In this document: one piece after another, positions 1 to 7,210 of the stretch
Numbering within the stretch: position 1 is the stretch's first letter
How the letters are laid out: the number at the start of each line of letters is the position of its first letter
Assembly: GCA_019751475.1 (NCBI GenBank)
Contig: JAIENH010000796.1
Span: forward strand, 1-10,238
Reading direction: 5' to 3'
DNA from: Cyclobacteriaceae bacterium
Lineage (GTDB): Bacteria; Bacteroidota; Bacteroidia; Cytophagales; Cyclobacteriaceae
Length of the DNA stretch: 10,238 nucleotides
Translations under genes and position numbers: made by a program
Notes under the pieces: model-generated
What the model was told of the DNA's origin: nothing
Seen by the model: the letters and a program-made list of their open reading frames with translations, nothing else
Databases searched by the model: none

Positions 1-531
1 AGCTGGCCAATCGGCATCATCAATGTTATTCTGTTTTTCTTCCTGTTTTACCAGGTACAATTGTATCCCGACATGTTTCTGCAGGTTTTCTTTTTTGTGA
101 CGAACCTGCTTGGCTGGTGGCGGTGGGCCAATCCTCGAAAGGGAGAAGAAGACAAGAAGAATGAGCTACGTGTGAGTTGGATGCCGGAGAAAGCTTGGCT
201 GTTGTTTTCTTTTCTTTTGATAGTAGGCACAACCGTGTTTGGTTCCTTGGCGGGAAGGCTGCATGAATTTTTCCCCACCGTATTTCCTTTGCCCAGCGCA
301 TTTCCGTACCTCGATTCGTTTGTTACGGTTGCCAGTATTGTCGCCACGTATTTAATGACGCAAAAGAAAGTCGAGTGTTGGATTGTATGGATACTGACTG
401 ATATCGTGGCAACTTATTTGTATTTCAGCAAGGGTATTTTGTTTGTGGGTGCGGAGTACGCGGCTTTTTGCGGAATAGCTGCCTTCGGCTTTTGGAAGTG
501 GAGGACAGAATACAAAAGTTATTCGCTATGA
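1..531 (+). CDS. pnuC: PnuC-type nicotinamide riboside transporter (5' end cut off by window)
   Basis: Inner-membrane facilitator of the PnuC family, which takes up nicotinamide riboside; the substrate is trapped by phosphorylation by NadR, encoded next. The reading frame is open from base 1, so the real start lies outside the window and 176 codons plus TGA are present. What is visible is a run of hydrophobic segments typical of a small polytopic membrane protein: roughly visible residues 3-19, 23-40, 59-77, 95-115 and 120-160. The conserved family signature is an Asn followed by Gly-Trp and a second Trp (TNLLGWWRW, near visible residue 35), known in the family to lie in the substrate channel. 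The C-terminal part has the usual pattern of a lysine-rich loop (QKK) followed by a Trp-rich helix and a final FWKWR. The last codons overlap nadR by ATGA at 528-531, which supports co-transcription and shared function. No promoter is visible because the 5' end is missing. Confidence 0.93.
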   Translation, partial: SWPIGIINVILFFFLFYQVQLYPDMFLQVFFFVTNLLGWWRWANPRKGEEDKKNELRVSWMPEKAWLLFSFLLIVGTTVFGSLAGRLHEFFPTVFPLPSAFPYLDSFVTVASIVATYLMTQKKVECWIVWILTDIVATYLYFSKGILFVGAEYAAFCGIAAFGFWKWRTEYKSYSL

Positions 532-1490
532 AGCGCGGCCTGGTAATTGGCAAGTTTATGCCTTTGCACAAGGGGCATATTGCGCTCATTCAGTTTGCCG
601 CAGCCCAATGTGATGAATTGATTGTCTCCATGAGTTACAAACCGGATGACCCTATTCCGGGTCCGCTCCGGTTTAGTTGGATCAAGCAAGAGTTTGCGAA
701 CGTGCCATCCATTCGTACGGAGATTTCGCTGGATGATTTTGATCGTGAGTCCATCTCCTGGGCAGGGCGCATTCCGTTATGGTCAGCTTTTTTGAAGAGA
801 AGGTTTCCACCGGTGGATGTAATCTTTAGCTCCGAAGAGTATGGTCCAAGGCTAGCGGAGAACCTTGGCATACAGCATATATCTTTTGACCTGGAGCGAA
901 GAAAGATACCCATCTCGGCCACGCGTGTGCGCGAGCATCCGCTTCGGTTTTGGGATTTTATTGCCGCGGCCGCACGACCCTATTTTGTAAAAAAAATCTG
1001 CTTCTACGGGCCGGAGAGCACAGGCAAGTCAACGCTGGCGGAGAAATTAGCTCGTGATTTCGACACCGAGTTTGTGCCCGAGGTCTCACGTGAGTTTATC
1101 ACTTCCAATGATTTCACGATAGAAGATATTTTGAAAATCGGGCAGGCCCAAACCCAGCGGGTACTTCAAAAACTACAGACGGCAAACAAATTTTTATTTT
1201 GCGATACAGACCTTATCACCACACAGATTTATTGTCGTCACTATTTACATCAGGTGCCAACGGCACTGTCAGAATGGGAAAAGCAAATCACCTACGACAA
1301 ATACTTGCTGTTCGATATTGATGTGGCCTGGGTAGCCGATGGGTTGCGCGATCTGGGTCATCGCAGGCAAGAAATGTTTGATGTTTTTAAGCACGAGCTG
1401 GATATTCGCAAGCTGCCCTTCACGTTAATTTCGGGTAATTACCAGCAGCGCGAGCAGCGTGTAAGAGAAACGTTACAATTATTTCTGTGA
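528..1490 (+). CDS. nadR: Bifunctional NMN adenylyltransferase / nicotinamide riboside kinase NadR
   Basis: Cytoplasmic two-domain enzyme of NAD salvage: the C-terminal kinase phosphorylates nicotinamide riboside to NMN and the N-terminal nucleotidyltransferase adenylates NMN to NAD. Residues 8-17 hold the nucleotidyltransferase signature GKFMPLHKGH, and residues 129-133 (ISATR) are the second motif of the same fold. Residues 161-168 (GPESTGKS) are the P-loop of the kinase domain. The start is placed at the ATG overlapping the pnuC stop. An upstream in-frame start at 468 would add 20 residues encoded inside pnuC, before the well-conserved MKRGLVIGKF start, and is unlikely. At 320 residues it lacks the N-terminal helix-turn-helix found in the longer enterobacterial NadR, so it is probably an enzyme only and not a repressor. 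The stop codon overlaps the 3' end of the convergent propeller gene by 12 bp. Confidence 0.95.
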   Translation: MKRGLVIGKFMPLHKGHIALIQFAAAQCDELIVSMSYKPDDPIPGPLRFSWIKQEFANVPSIRTEISLDDFDRESISWAGRIPLWSAFLKRRFPPVDVIFSSEEYGPRLAENLGIQHISFDLERRKIPISATRVREHPLRFWDFIAAAARPYFVKKICFYGPESTGKSTLAEKLARDFDTEFVPEVSREFITSNDFTIEDILKIGQAQTQRVLQKLQTANKFLFCDTDLITTQIYCRHYLHQVPTALSEWEKQITYDKYLLFDIDVAWVADGLRDLGHRRQEMFDVFKHELDIRKLPFTLISGNYQQREQRVRETLQLFL

Positions 1491-2368
1491 TGGTCGCCAC
1501 ACCCGGCCAGGTGTATTGATACGAAACATTTCCAGGCAGCCACGGTCTTGCAACGTAACAAAACAGGTTTTGCCGTCCTTACCACCAAATACAAGGTTAC
1601 TCGGCTTTTTACCTTTCAGTGCTACTTCGCGTAGTAGTTTTCCTACAGGGGAAATTATAACAACTGTTCCCTTGCCGTGCCGAGTTACGTAGAGATTTCC
1701 TTTCGATCGCATTTCATTCCATCGAGGCCGAAATCGCTAAACTGAAAAAACAATTGCTGGTTGCTGATGTTGCCTGAGCCATCCAACGTGAACTTCCAAA
1801 TCTTTCGTTGCACGCTTTCATTTACGTACAAGGTCTTTTCATCAGGACTCAGTTCTATACCGTTGGTGGTGCCCATGTTTTCCTTTAACAGTACTGCGTT
1901 GCCATCGGGATTGATACGCCAAAGTTTCCCTGTGCCTTCCTTCCAATTCGGATCAGAGGCAAAAAGTTGATCGGACTTATTGATGGCGATGTCATTGGGT
2001 TGATTGAAGTCATCGCGATGGCACAGCGTGGTGATTGTCTTGTCTGGGGCAATCTTGAGAATGTTATGACCCGACCAGTCGGCCACCAGAATATTCTTTT
2101 TTGAATCAACCATCAAGGCATTCCCAATGCTGCCGGCAGGAAGTGTAGCGTACAAACTGACGTCACCTGTAGTGCTGACCCGCCCAATGGTGCCGTCTTT
2201 TTCAAGGTTTACCACCAGCAGACCTGCGGTGGTCATCACAGGCCCTTCAATATTTTCGGTAAAGAGTTTTTCTTGAGTGAAGTCAGAGGTCTGAAATAAT
2301 TCCTGAGACCATGCTTGCCATGAAAGAAACTGGATGATTATGAGTGCAATTTTTTTTGAATTAATCAT
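1479..2368 (-). pseudogene. Frameshifted SMP-30/gluconolactonase-like secreted beta-propeller protein
   Basis: Two overlapping reading frames, 1685-2368 (227 residues) and 1479-1712 (77 residues), together spell one SMP-30/gluconolactonase/LRE-type six-bladed propeller of about 296 residues. Residues 1-21 look like a signal peptide ending in AWS before Gln. Likely metal-site residues of the family are present: Glu41 (EGP), Asn125 (PND), Asn169 (TNG) and Asp216 (DGM). Just after DGMKCD the frame is lost. At 1701-1703 the minus strand reads CGAAAGG, and one extra A would give Asp-Arg-Lys-Gly-Asn-Leu-Tyr, the expected continuation, joining smoothly to LYVTRHGKG in the second frame. The cause could be a recent inactivation, a sequencing or assembly error in a short A run, or less likely programmed slippage. 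The gene starts 3 bp after the stop of the MG2-domain gene and is probably the last gene of that operon. Family members hydrolyse lactones, but the substrate here cannot be told from sequence. Confidence 0.85.
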
Positions 2369-2371
2369 TGG

Positions 2372-4009
2372 TCATTTTTTTATTTGAATGAAGGATTCGC
2401 CTTGGAAGGGAGTCCCACTTTCTGTAATCCCCTTCACAACAATACGATAGTTGGTAGCAAGATCACCGGAGTAAAACGAAACTTTAATTTGTCCTTGGCT
2501 GATCTGTAAAGATGGATTCCAGTAAATGGTGGTACGAGAGTCTAATCGTGTACGTCCTTTGTCTTTGCCTTGATAATCAGGGGAATAAAATGAAGATGAC
2601 TTCGAATACCCAGGAAGTTGAAAGTAGTACTGTTTGTTCCTTTCTCTTTTATATTGATCAAACTTGGTAAATACGAACACGACTTTGGGAATAGCGGAAA
2701 CTTCCACTTTGTCAATATCTTCAGGATTAAGCGCCATGAGTGCCTCCTGAGGCCACGCTGCAAAATCCACGATAATGGGTATTCGGGCATAGCTGCCGGG
2801 CTCATGAATGAAATATTCCATTCTCATCAAAGCTTCGTTGTAAAACTCAGCATAACGGGCGCCTGAAACCTTTTTGGACAAAGCCTCGATAACATTTTTT
2901 CCGCGAATATCCTCTCCCTTGATAGGGTAGCCCCTCAAGCCAAATTTTTTAATGAGTATTTCGGCTTCCTTTTTCCCACGGATTACAACTTCGTCCAACA
3001 TTCGCATAGAGTCACTAAACTGATAGTTATTTTTTAGTCTCTCGGTAAAGAACTCCTTTTTCGTAGCAAAGGGAATGCTATCGAATATTTTATTTGCAAA
3101 GGGTGATTTTATACTATCCAGTTTTATGATGGTATTATCCATGCCTTTTTTATTCAATGGCCTGATCCATAAACGAATGCTGTCTTCCGGTGACAGATTG
3201 GATATTGTAAAACGACCAGAAAAATTTGATGAGTGGACCTTCATATTTTTGTATTGACCCTCTACCACCAACATATTTCTTTCAGCCGGTCTTCCCCGGC
3301 TGTCCAGCACGGTACCGGTTACAGTCAAACCGTATTCAAGCGGAAAGCGTATTGAATTTTTTGATAGGGTGTCTTTTTCTTCGGTGACATATTCAATCTG
3401 CTGAATCGTAGAATTGATAGATGGTGAGGCTTTTGCATCCGTTACAGCTATTGACAGGTTTGCTGCCTCTTCTTTTAATAGCAATAGTTCCAATGTGATT
3501 TGGTCACGAAAAGTATAGATTTCTTTAGATGATGAAATCTGAAGTTTATCACCTTCGTCTCGAAGATTATTATTTGTGACCGGTACTTCCTCATCTGAAA
3601 GTACTGGAATGTATTGCTCAAACAGATTGTTTTCTCCAAAATTTCGCATCCACTGCGTGTAAACCCGAAGCCGGTACATACCTCGTGGTAGGCTTAAAGG
3701 AAGTGCAATGTCACCCCACGCTGCTGCGCCAATAATTTGGAGCTTTTGAGATGCAAGGATTGAGCCGGATGGTTTTATTAAATCGACATAGATAACCCGA
3801 CTGAGGGAGTCTATAAGACCAGGCAGTTTACTTTGGAGATAGACCTTAAACCAGATTTTTTCACCAGCGTAGTAAAAATCTTTATCCGTATGAACAAGTA
3901 CACTTTCTTGCAGGTCAGATACTTTCTGTGGCTGAACGGATTGGTTGACTTGCCCAAGTGCGATTCCTTGTGAAATGATCCAGTAAATAAAAATGGACCA
4001 CAGCCGCAT
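2372..4009 (-). CDS. Secreted MG2 / CarboxypepD_reg / TonB-plug-like protein, function unknown
   Basis: An exported protein of a type common in Bacteroidota. Residues 1-19 form a signal peptide (hydrophobic core, then ALG before Gln). Residues about 37-120 match the macroglobulin-like MG2 pattern, with the hallmark VHTDKDFYYAGEKIWFK at 39-55. Residues about 228-285 look like a CarboxypepD_reg beta-sandwich (VTGTVLDSRGRPAE). Residues about 338-455 resemble a TonB-receptor plug, including DEVVIRGKK and a later PIIVD...IDKVEV stretch. The C-terminal 60 residues form another beta-rich module starting RTTIYWNP, the usual end of this family, so the protein appears complete despite having no beta-barrel. 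At 545 residues it seems shorter than relatives I recall of about 800 or more, perhaps through loss of middle domains. It starts 11 bp after the MFS gene and ends 3 bp before the propeller gene. Probable location is periplasm or outer membrane; a link to sugar handling is inferred from context only. Confidence 0.8.
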   Translation of the reverse strand: MRLWSIFIYWIISQGIALGQVNQSVQPQKVSDLQESVLVHTDKDFYYAGEKIWFKVYLQSKLPGLIDSLSRVIYVDLIKPSGSILASQKLQIIGAAAWGDIALPLSLPRGMYRLRVYTQWMRNFGENNLFEQYIPVLSDEEVPVTNNNLRDEGDKLQISSSKEIYTFRDQITLELLLLKEEAANLSIAVTDAKASPSINSTIQQIEYVTEEKDTLSKNSIRFPLEYGLTVTGTVLDSRGRPAERNMLVVEGQYKNMKVHSSNFSGRFTISNLSPEDSIRLWIRPLNKKGMDNTIIKLDSIKSPFANKIFDSIPFATKKEFFTERLKNNYQFSDSMRMLDEVVIRGKKEAEILIKKFGLRGYPIKGEDIRGKNVIEALSKKVSGARYAEFYNEALMRMEYFIHEPGSYARIPIIVDFAAWPQEALMALNPEDIDKVEVSAIPKVVFVFTKFDQYKRERNKQYYFQLPGYSKSSSFYSPDYQGKDKGRTRLDSRTTIYWNPSLQISQGQIKVSFYSGDLATNYRIVVKGITESGTPFQGESFIQIKK

Positions 4010-4020
4010 ATCGTGAAATG

Positions 4021-5289
4021 TTAAACTCTCCCTACTCTATATCCGCGCCAGGCGTAAAACAAAATGTACAGATAACACGGTACCACACACCAGAAAAAGG
4101 CTTGTTGAGTAGTCATCGACTGAGCCATGAGGCCGTATAACTGTGGTATGATGGCACCGCCCGATATGGCCATCACCAACAAAGCTGACCCGATTTTTGT
4201 GAACTTGCCCAATCCATCAATGGCCAGCGGAAAGATAGCGGGCCACATCAGTGCGTTGGCCAATCCCAATAGAGCAATAAATAAAATGGATGTGTAACCG
4301 GTAAAAACAAAAGCAAGAGTTGCAAAGAGAAGCCCCACGATTGCGGAAATTTTGAGAGCAGTTTCCTGTTTCAGGTACCGCGGTATGGTGAAAATACCGA
4401 TGATGTACCCAACCACCATGGAGATAAGTGTGTACGAAGTAAAATTTTTGGTCTCATCGAGACTGATGCCCATCGATTTGCCGTAAGGCCCGATAACGTC
4501 ACCGGCCATGACCTCTGCCCCGACATAAACAAAAATGCAAATTACACCCAGCAACAGGTGCGGGAAACTCAGCACACTTGTCTTAGCCGTAGCGCCCGTC
4601 TCACTTACGTGTTCCGATGCCATCTCGATCTCCGGCAGAGGCGAAGCAAAAATCATAACAGCCAGCAACCCGAGCACAACAGCCATCACTCCATACGGTA
4701 CCACCACACGTTGGGCCAGACTGTTTAATAAGACTTCGCGCGCTGCAGTATCCGTTGTGGATGCAATTTGAAGTTCGAGCTCAGCGGCACCTTGTAAGAC
4801 GATGGCACTTAATATCACTGGGCTCAAGGCACCGGCCAGTTTGTTACAAATCCCCATAATGCTGATGCGCTTCGCAGCCGATTCAATGGGACCGATAATG
4901 GAGATGTAGGGATTAGAAGCGGTTTGTAATAGTGACAAGCCCATGCCCTGCACAAATAATCCCGTAAGGAACAAAGCGAAATTTCTGGAATACGCAGCAG
5001 GAATAAAAAGTAACGCACCGGCAGCCATCACCAACAGGCCGATTGACATCCCCCGCTTAAACCCTGTTGACTGCAGAATAAATGAAGAAGGAATAGAAAG
5101 AAAAAAATATGCCATGTAAAAAGCGAAGGTGACGAGCAATGCCTGTGCATCGGACTTTAGATCGCAGGCTAATTTTAAAAAGGGTATCAGCGTGCCATTG
5201 AGCCATGTAACAAAACCGAAGATAAAAAACAGTGTACCGATAATGGTAATGGACAACACATAGCGGGCCGGTTGGGCGGTAGTTGACAT
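4021..5289 (-). CDS. Sugar MFS transporter of the FucP/GluP/NagP group
   Basis: Inner-membrane major facilitator importer with about 12 hydrophobic segments across 422 residues, a normal length for the family. The first helix contains FGFVTWLNGTLIPFLK (24-39), and a later segment contains LLQTASNPYISIIGP (120-134) followed by SAAKRISIMGICNK. These patterns match the glucose/galactose (GluP) and N-acetylglucosamine (NagP) branch rather than true fucose permeases. From a by-eye comparison with remembered E. coli FucP, its Asp46 and Glu135 correspond to Gly32 and Gln122 here. The start is set at ATG 5289 (MSTTAQPARY). A longer in-frame version from 5355 would run across the divergent control region and into the neighbouring gene, and its extra 22 residues are basic and unlike the family. 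It is the first gene of a three-gene minus-strand unit. Divergence from a kinase and nucleotidyltransferase operon suggests its substrate is the sugar those enzymes activate. The exact sugar is uncertain. Confidence 0.9.
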   Translation of the reverse strand: MSTTAQPARYVLSITIIGTLFFIFGFVTWLNGTLIPFLKLACDLKSDAQALLVTFAFYMAYFFLSIPSSFILQSTGFKRGMSIGLLVMAAGALLFIPAAYSRNFALFLTGLFVQGMGLSLLQTASNPYISIIGPIESAAKRISIMGICNKLAGALSPVILSAIVLQGAAELELQIASTTDTAAREVLLNSLAQRVVVPYGVMAVVLGLLAVMIFASPLPEIEMASEHVSETGATAKTSVLSFPHLLLGVICIFVYVGAEVMAGDVIGPYGKSMGISLDETKNFTSYTLISMVVGYIIGIFTIPRYLKQETALKISAIVGLLFATLAFVFTGYTSILFIALLGLANALMWPAIFPLAIDGLGKFTKIGSALLVMAISGGAIIPQLYGLMAQSMTTQQAFFWCVVPCYLYILFYAWRGYRVGRV

Positions 5290-5312
5290 GGTGAAGCGGG
5301 TTAAGTTTTTCC

Positions 5313-5320
5313 TATTTTTG
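5313..5320 (+). promoter_or_regulatory. Predicted Bacteroidota -7 promoter element for the sugar-activation operon
   Basis: TATTTTTG is an exact match to the Bacteroidota -7 consensus TAnnTTTG and lies 20 bp before the TTG start at 5341, inside the 51-bp space between the divergent transporter and nucleotidyltransferase genes. No good TTTG-like -33 element is present at the usual spacing; a TTG at 5284-5286 is too far away. The same octamer occurs ahead of gcvH. An eight-base match in an AT-rich region could be chance. Confidence 0.4.
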
Positions 5321-5340
5321 CGGGCACAACTTTTATTCCT

Positions 5341-6249
5341 TTGAAAAATAATCAAAAACTTTCATTACTCATCATGGCGGCCGGTATGGGCAGCCGATAC
5401 GGAGGCATTAAGCAGATTGATGGCTTTGGCCCCAGCGGGGAAACCATCATGGATTATTCGCTCTTTGATGCGTTGCGATCAGGTTTTGGCAAGATTGTAT
5501 TTGTGGTACGGGAAGAAATATTGGAGACTGTAAAGGAAATGTTTTTGCCTAAACTCCAGGGCAAGGCAGAGGTAGCCTTTGTTGTTCAGTCGTTGGATAA
5601 GTTTGTCCCTGCCCGGTTTGGGAAGATCGAGCGAAAGAAGCCTTGGGGCACTACACACGCCATGTTGTGTGGCAAGGAAGTGATTGATGGGCCGTTTGCC
5701 GTAATCAATGCCGATGATTTTTATGGTCGCAGTGCGTTTGAGTCGCTTGCAAATTTTTTTAGGACAGCCCCTGCTCATCATCATGCCATGGTAGGGTACA
5801 CGTTGAAAAACGTGTTATCCGAATACGGCAGCGTATCTCGCGGAGTGGCTGAGCGTGATGTGAAAGGTCATCTTTCATTGCTCACAGAAATGACAACGAT
5901 CGTCAAGGAAAATGGTAAAATCATTTCCAAAAGCAGCCAAGGTGACCGCGTGCTCGATCCGGAAACAAAAGTCTCCATGAATTGCTGGGGATTTCAACCG
6001 GGTGCATTCGCACTTACCGAAAAAATGTTCGTTGAGTTTGTAGAGAAGAACCAACATAATCCGTCAGCTGAGTTTTACATCGCACTCATGGTGACAGAAT
6101 TGATCAAGCAAGGCTTGGGTACGGTTGAAATTCTATCGGGTGGCAATACATGGTTTGGCGTTACCTACAAAGAAGACAAAGAGGAAGTCTCTGGCAAAAT
6201 TCGAGCGCTTGTATCAGCTGGAGAATATCCGCAACGCTTGTGGTCATAG
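5341..6249 (+). CDS. Sugar-1-phosphate nucleotidyltransferase family protein
   Basis: Cytoplasmic enzyme of the NTP-transferase (GT-A-like) fold, expected to join a sugar 1-phosphate and an NTP into an NDP-sugar with release of pyrophosphate. Residues 12-22 (MAAGMGSRYGG) with Lys24 are the nucleotide-binding signature loop. PWGTTHA at 101-107 is a second substrate-binding stretch, and NADDFYG at 123-129 supplies the Asp pair expected to bind metal. WGFQPGAF and TWFGVTYKED occur further on. Length is 302 residues. The start is a TTG at 5341: the conserved strand KLSLLIMAAG must be included, the only nearby ATG (5374) falls inside it, and an in-frame stop lies upstream at 5302. The next gene starts 1 bp after its stop, and a NahK-like kinase follows, so its sugar 1-phosphate probably comes from that kinase. 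Related proteins are labelled UTP-glucose-1-phosphate uridylyltransferase, but the true sugar and nucleotide are not evident. Confidence 0.87.
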   Translation: MKNNQKLSLLIMAAGMGSRYGGIKQIDGFGPSGETIMDYSLFDALRSGFGKIVFVVREEILETVKEMFLPKLQGKAEVAFVVQSLDKFVPARFGKIERKKPWGTTHAMLCGKEVIDGPFAVINADDFYGRSAFESLANFFRTAPAHHHAMVGYTLKNVLSEYGSVSRGVAERDVKGHLSLLTEMTTIVKENGKIISKSSQGDRVLDPETKVSMNCWGFQPGAFALTEKMFVEFVEKNQHNPSAEFYIALMVTELIKQGLGTVEILSGGNTWFGVTYKEDKEEVSGKIRALVSAGEYPQRLWS

Positions 6250-6250
6250 T

Positions 6251-7210
6251 ATGAAAAGCGCAGACTTATCATCGCACCGTATTTCGTTGGAACGCATCCG
6301 ACAGGCCAGCGATGTAATTGACCCGGTCTTTCTTAATACACCCCAGTATAATTGCGAATCGCTGAGCAAAGTTTTAGGATGTGAGTTGTTTCTAAAAGTG
6401 GAGACACTGAATCCCATTCGCTCCTTCAAAGGTCGGGGCGCAGAGTTTACGCTTTCGCGAATAAATGAGAGGGACCTCATGTGCGCCAGTGCCGGCAATT
6501 TCGGGCAAGCGTTGGCCTATGCATGTCGCAAAAGAAATGTACAATTGACGGTGTATGCCTCTGTGAAGGCTAATCCACTAAAGCTGGAGCGAATGAGGGC
6601 ATTGGGAGCCACCGTTATTTTGCATGGAGAAGATTTTGATGCTGCTAAAGAAGAAGCTAGGCGTGAAGCAAAGCGAGCCGGTATCCGTATTATTGAGGAT
6701 GGCCTTGTGGCTGAAACAGCCGAAGGCGCAGGTACAATGGGTCTTGAGCTATTAAAATTATCCAATCTTAATGCTTTACTTATACCATTGGGCAATGGAG
6801 CTTTATTCAATGGGATAGGCCGTGTGTTTAAGGAACTGCATCCTTCTACAAAAATGATTGCCGTACAGGCAGCGGGCGCTCCCGCCATGATCGATTCCTG
6901 GAAGTTAAAAAAACTTAATGTTTACAATAGTGTCAGTACGATTGCTGATGGTATTGCTGTGCGTATACCAATTGCTGAGGCGTTAACGGATATGGAGGCA
7001 TTGGCTGATGAAGCGCTTGTAGTGAAGGAAAGCACAATTTTGCATGCGATGAAGTTACTCCATGCCCACGCGGGCCTTGTAGTGGAGCCATCTGGAGCGG
7101 TAGGCATTGCAGCAATTTTAGAAAATCCAGAGCAGTTCTCTGGCAAACGCGTGGCCACCATCATTTGCGGTGGTAATCTGACCGAAGACCAGATGAAGCA
7201 GTGGCTGTGA
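6251..7210 (+). CDS. Fold-type II PLP enzyme, serine/threonine dehydratase-like
   Basis: Pyridoxal-phosphate enzyme of the threonine dehydratase/serine racemase group, expected to act on hydroxy-amino acids such as L-Ser or L-Thr in the cytoplasm. Lys60 in RSFKGRGA is the predicted PLP Schiff-base lysine. SAGNFGQ at 80-86 takes the place of the usual SSGNHGQ. CGGN at 306-309 is the motif near the PLP ring nitrogen. The phosphate-binding loop reads GNGAL at 181-185 rather than the usual GGGGL. No ACT regulatory domain is present: 319 residues, catalytic domain only. The start is ATG 6251, 1 bp after the preceding stop; an in-frame extension back to 6125 would lie inside the nucleotidyltransferase gene. 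It overlaps the kinase gene at its 3' end, so it is firmly inside the sugar-activation operon, which is unusual company. It could also be a racemase or another beta-eliminating lyase; the substrate is unknown. Confidence 0.85.
   Translation: MKSADLSSHRISLERIRQASDVIDPVFLNTPQYNCESLSKVLGCELFLKVETLNPIRSFKGRGAEFTLSRINERDLMCASAGNFGQALAYACRKRNVQLTVYASVKANPLKLERMRALGATVILHGEDFDAAKEEARREAKRAGIRIIEDGLVAETAEGAGTMGLELLKLSNLNALLIPLGNGALFNGIGRVFKELHPSTKMIAVQAAGAPAMIDSWKLKKLNVYNSVSTIADGIAVRIPIAEALTDMEALADEALVVKESTILHAMKLLHAHAGLVVEPSGAVGIAAILENPEQFSGKRVATIICGGNLTEDQMKQWL

Noticed and set aside
468..527. In-frame 20-codon N-terminal extension of nadR
   Set aside because: It lies entirely within pnuC, the conserved N-terminus starts at ATG 528, and the ATGA overlap is typical of coupled genes.
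5290..5355. 22-residue extension of the MFS transporter
   Set aside because: It would cross the divergent control region into the transferase gene, and the added residues are basic and unlike a first membrane helix.
6125..6250. In-frame N-terminal extension of the PLP enzyme
   Set aside because: It overlaps the end of the nucleotidyltransferase and is not like the family; ATG 6251 gives a normal start.
6517..6888. A 123-codon minus-strand frame inside the PLP enzyme gene
   Set aside because: It overlaps the conserved dehydratase-like gene fully, has low-complexity composition and shows no motif.
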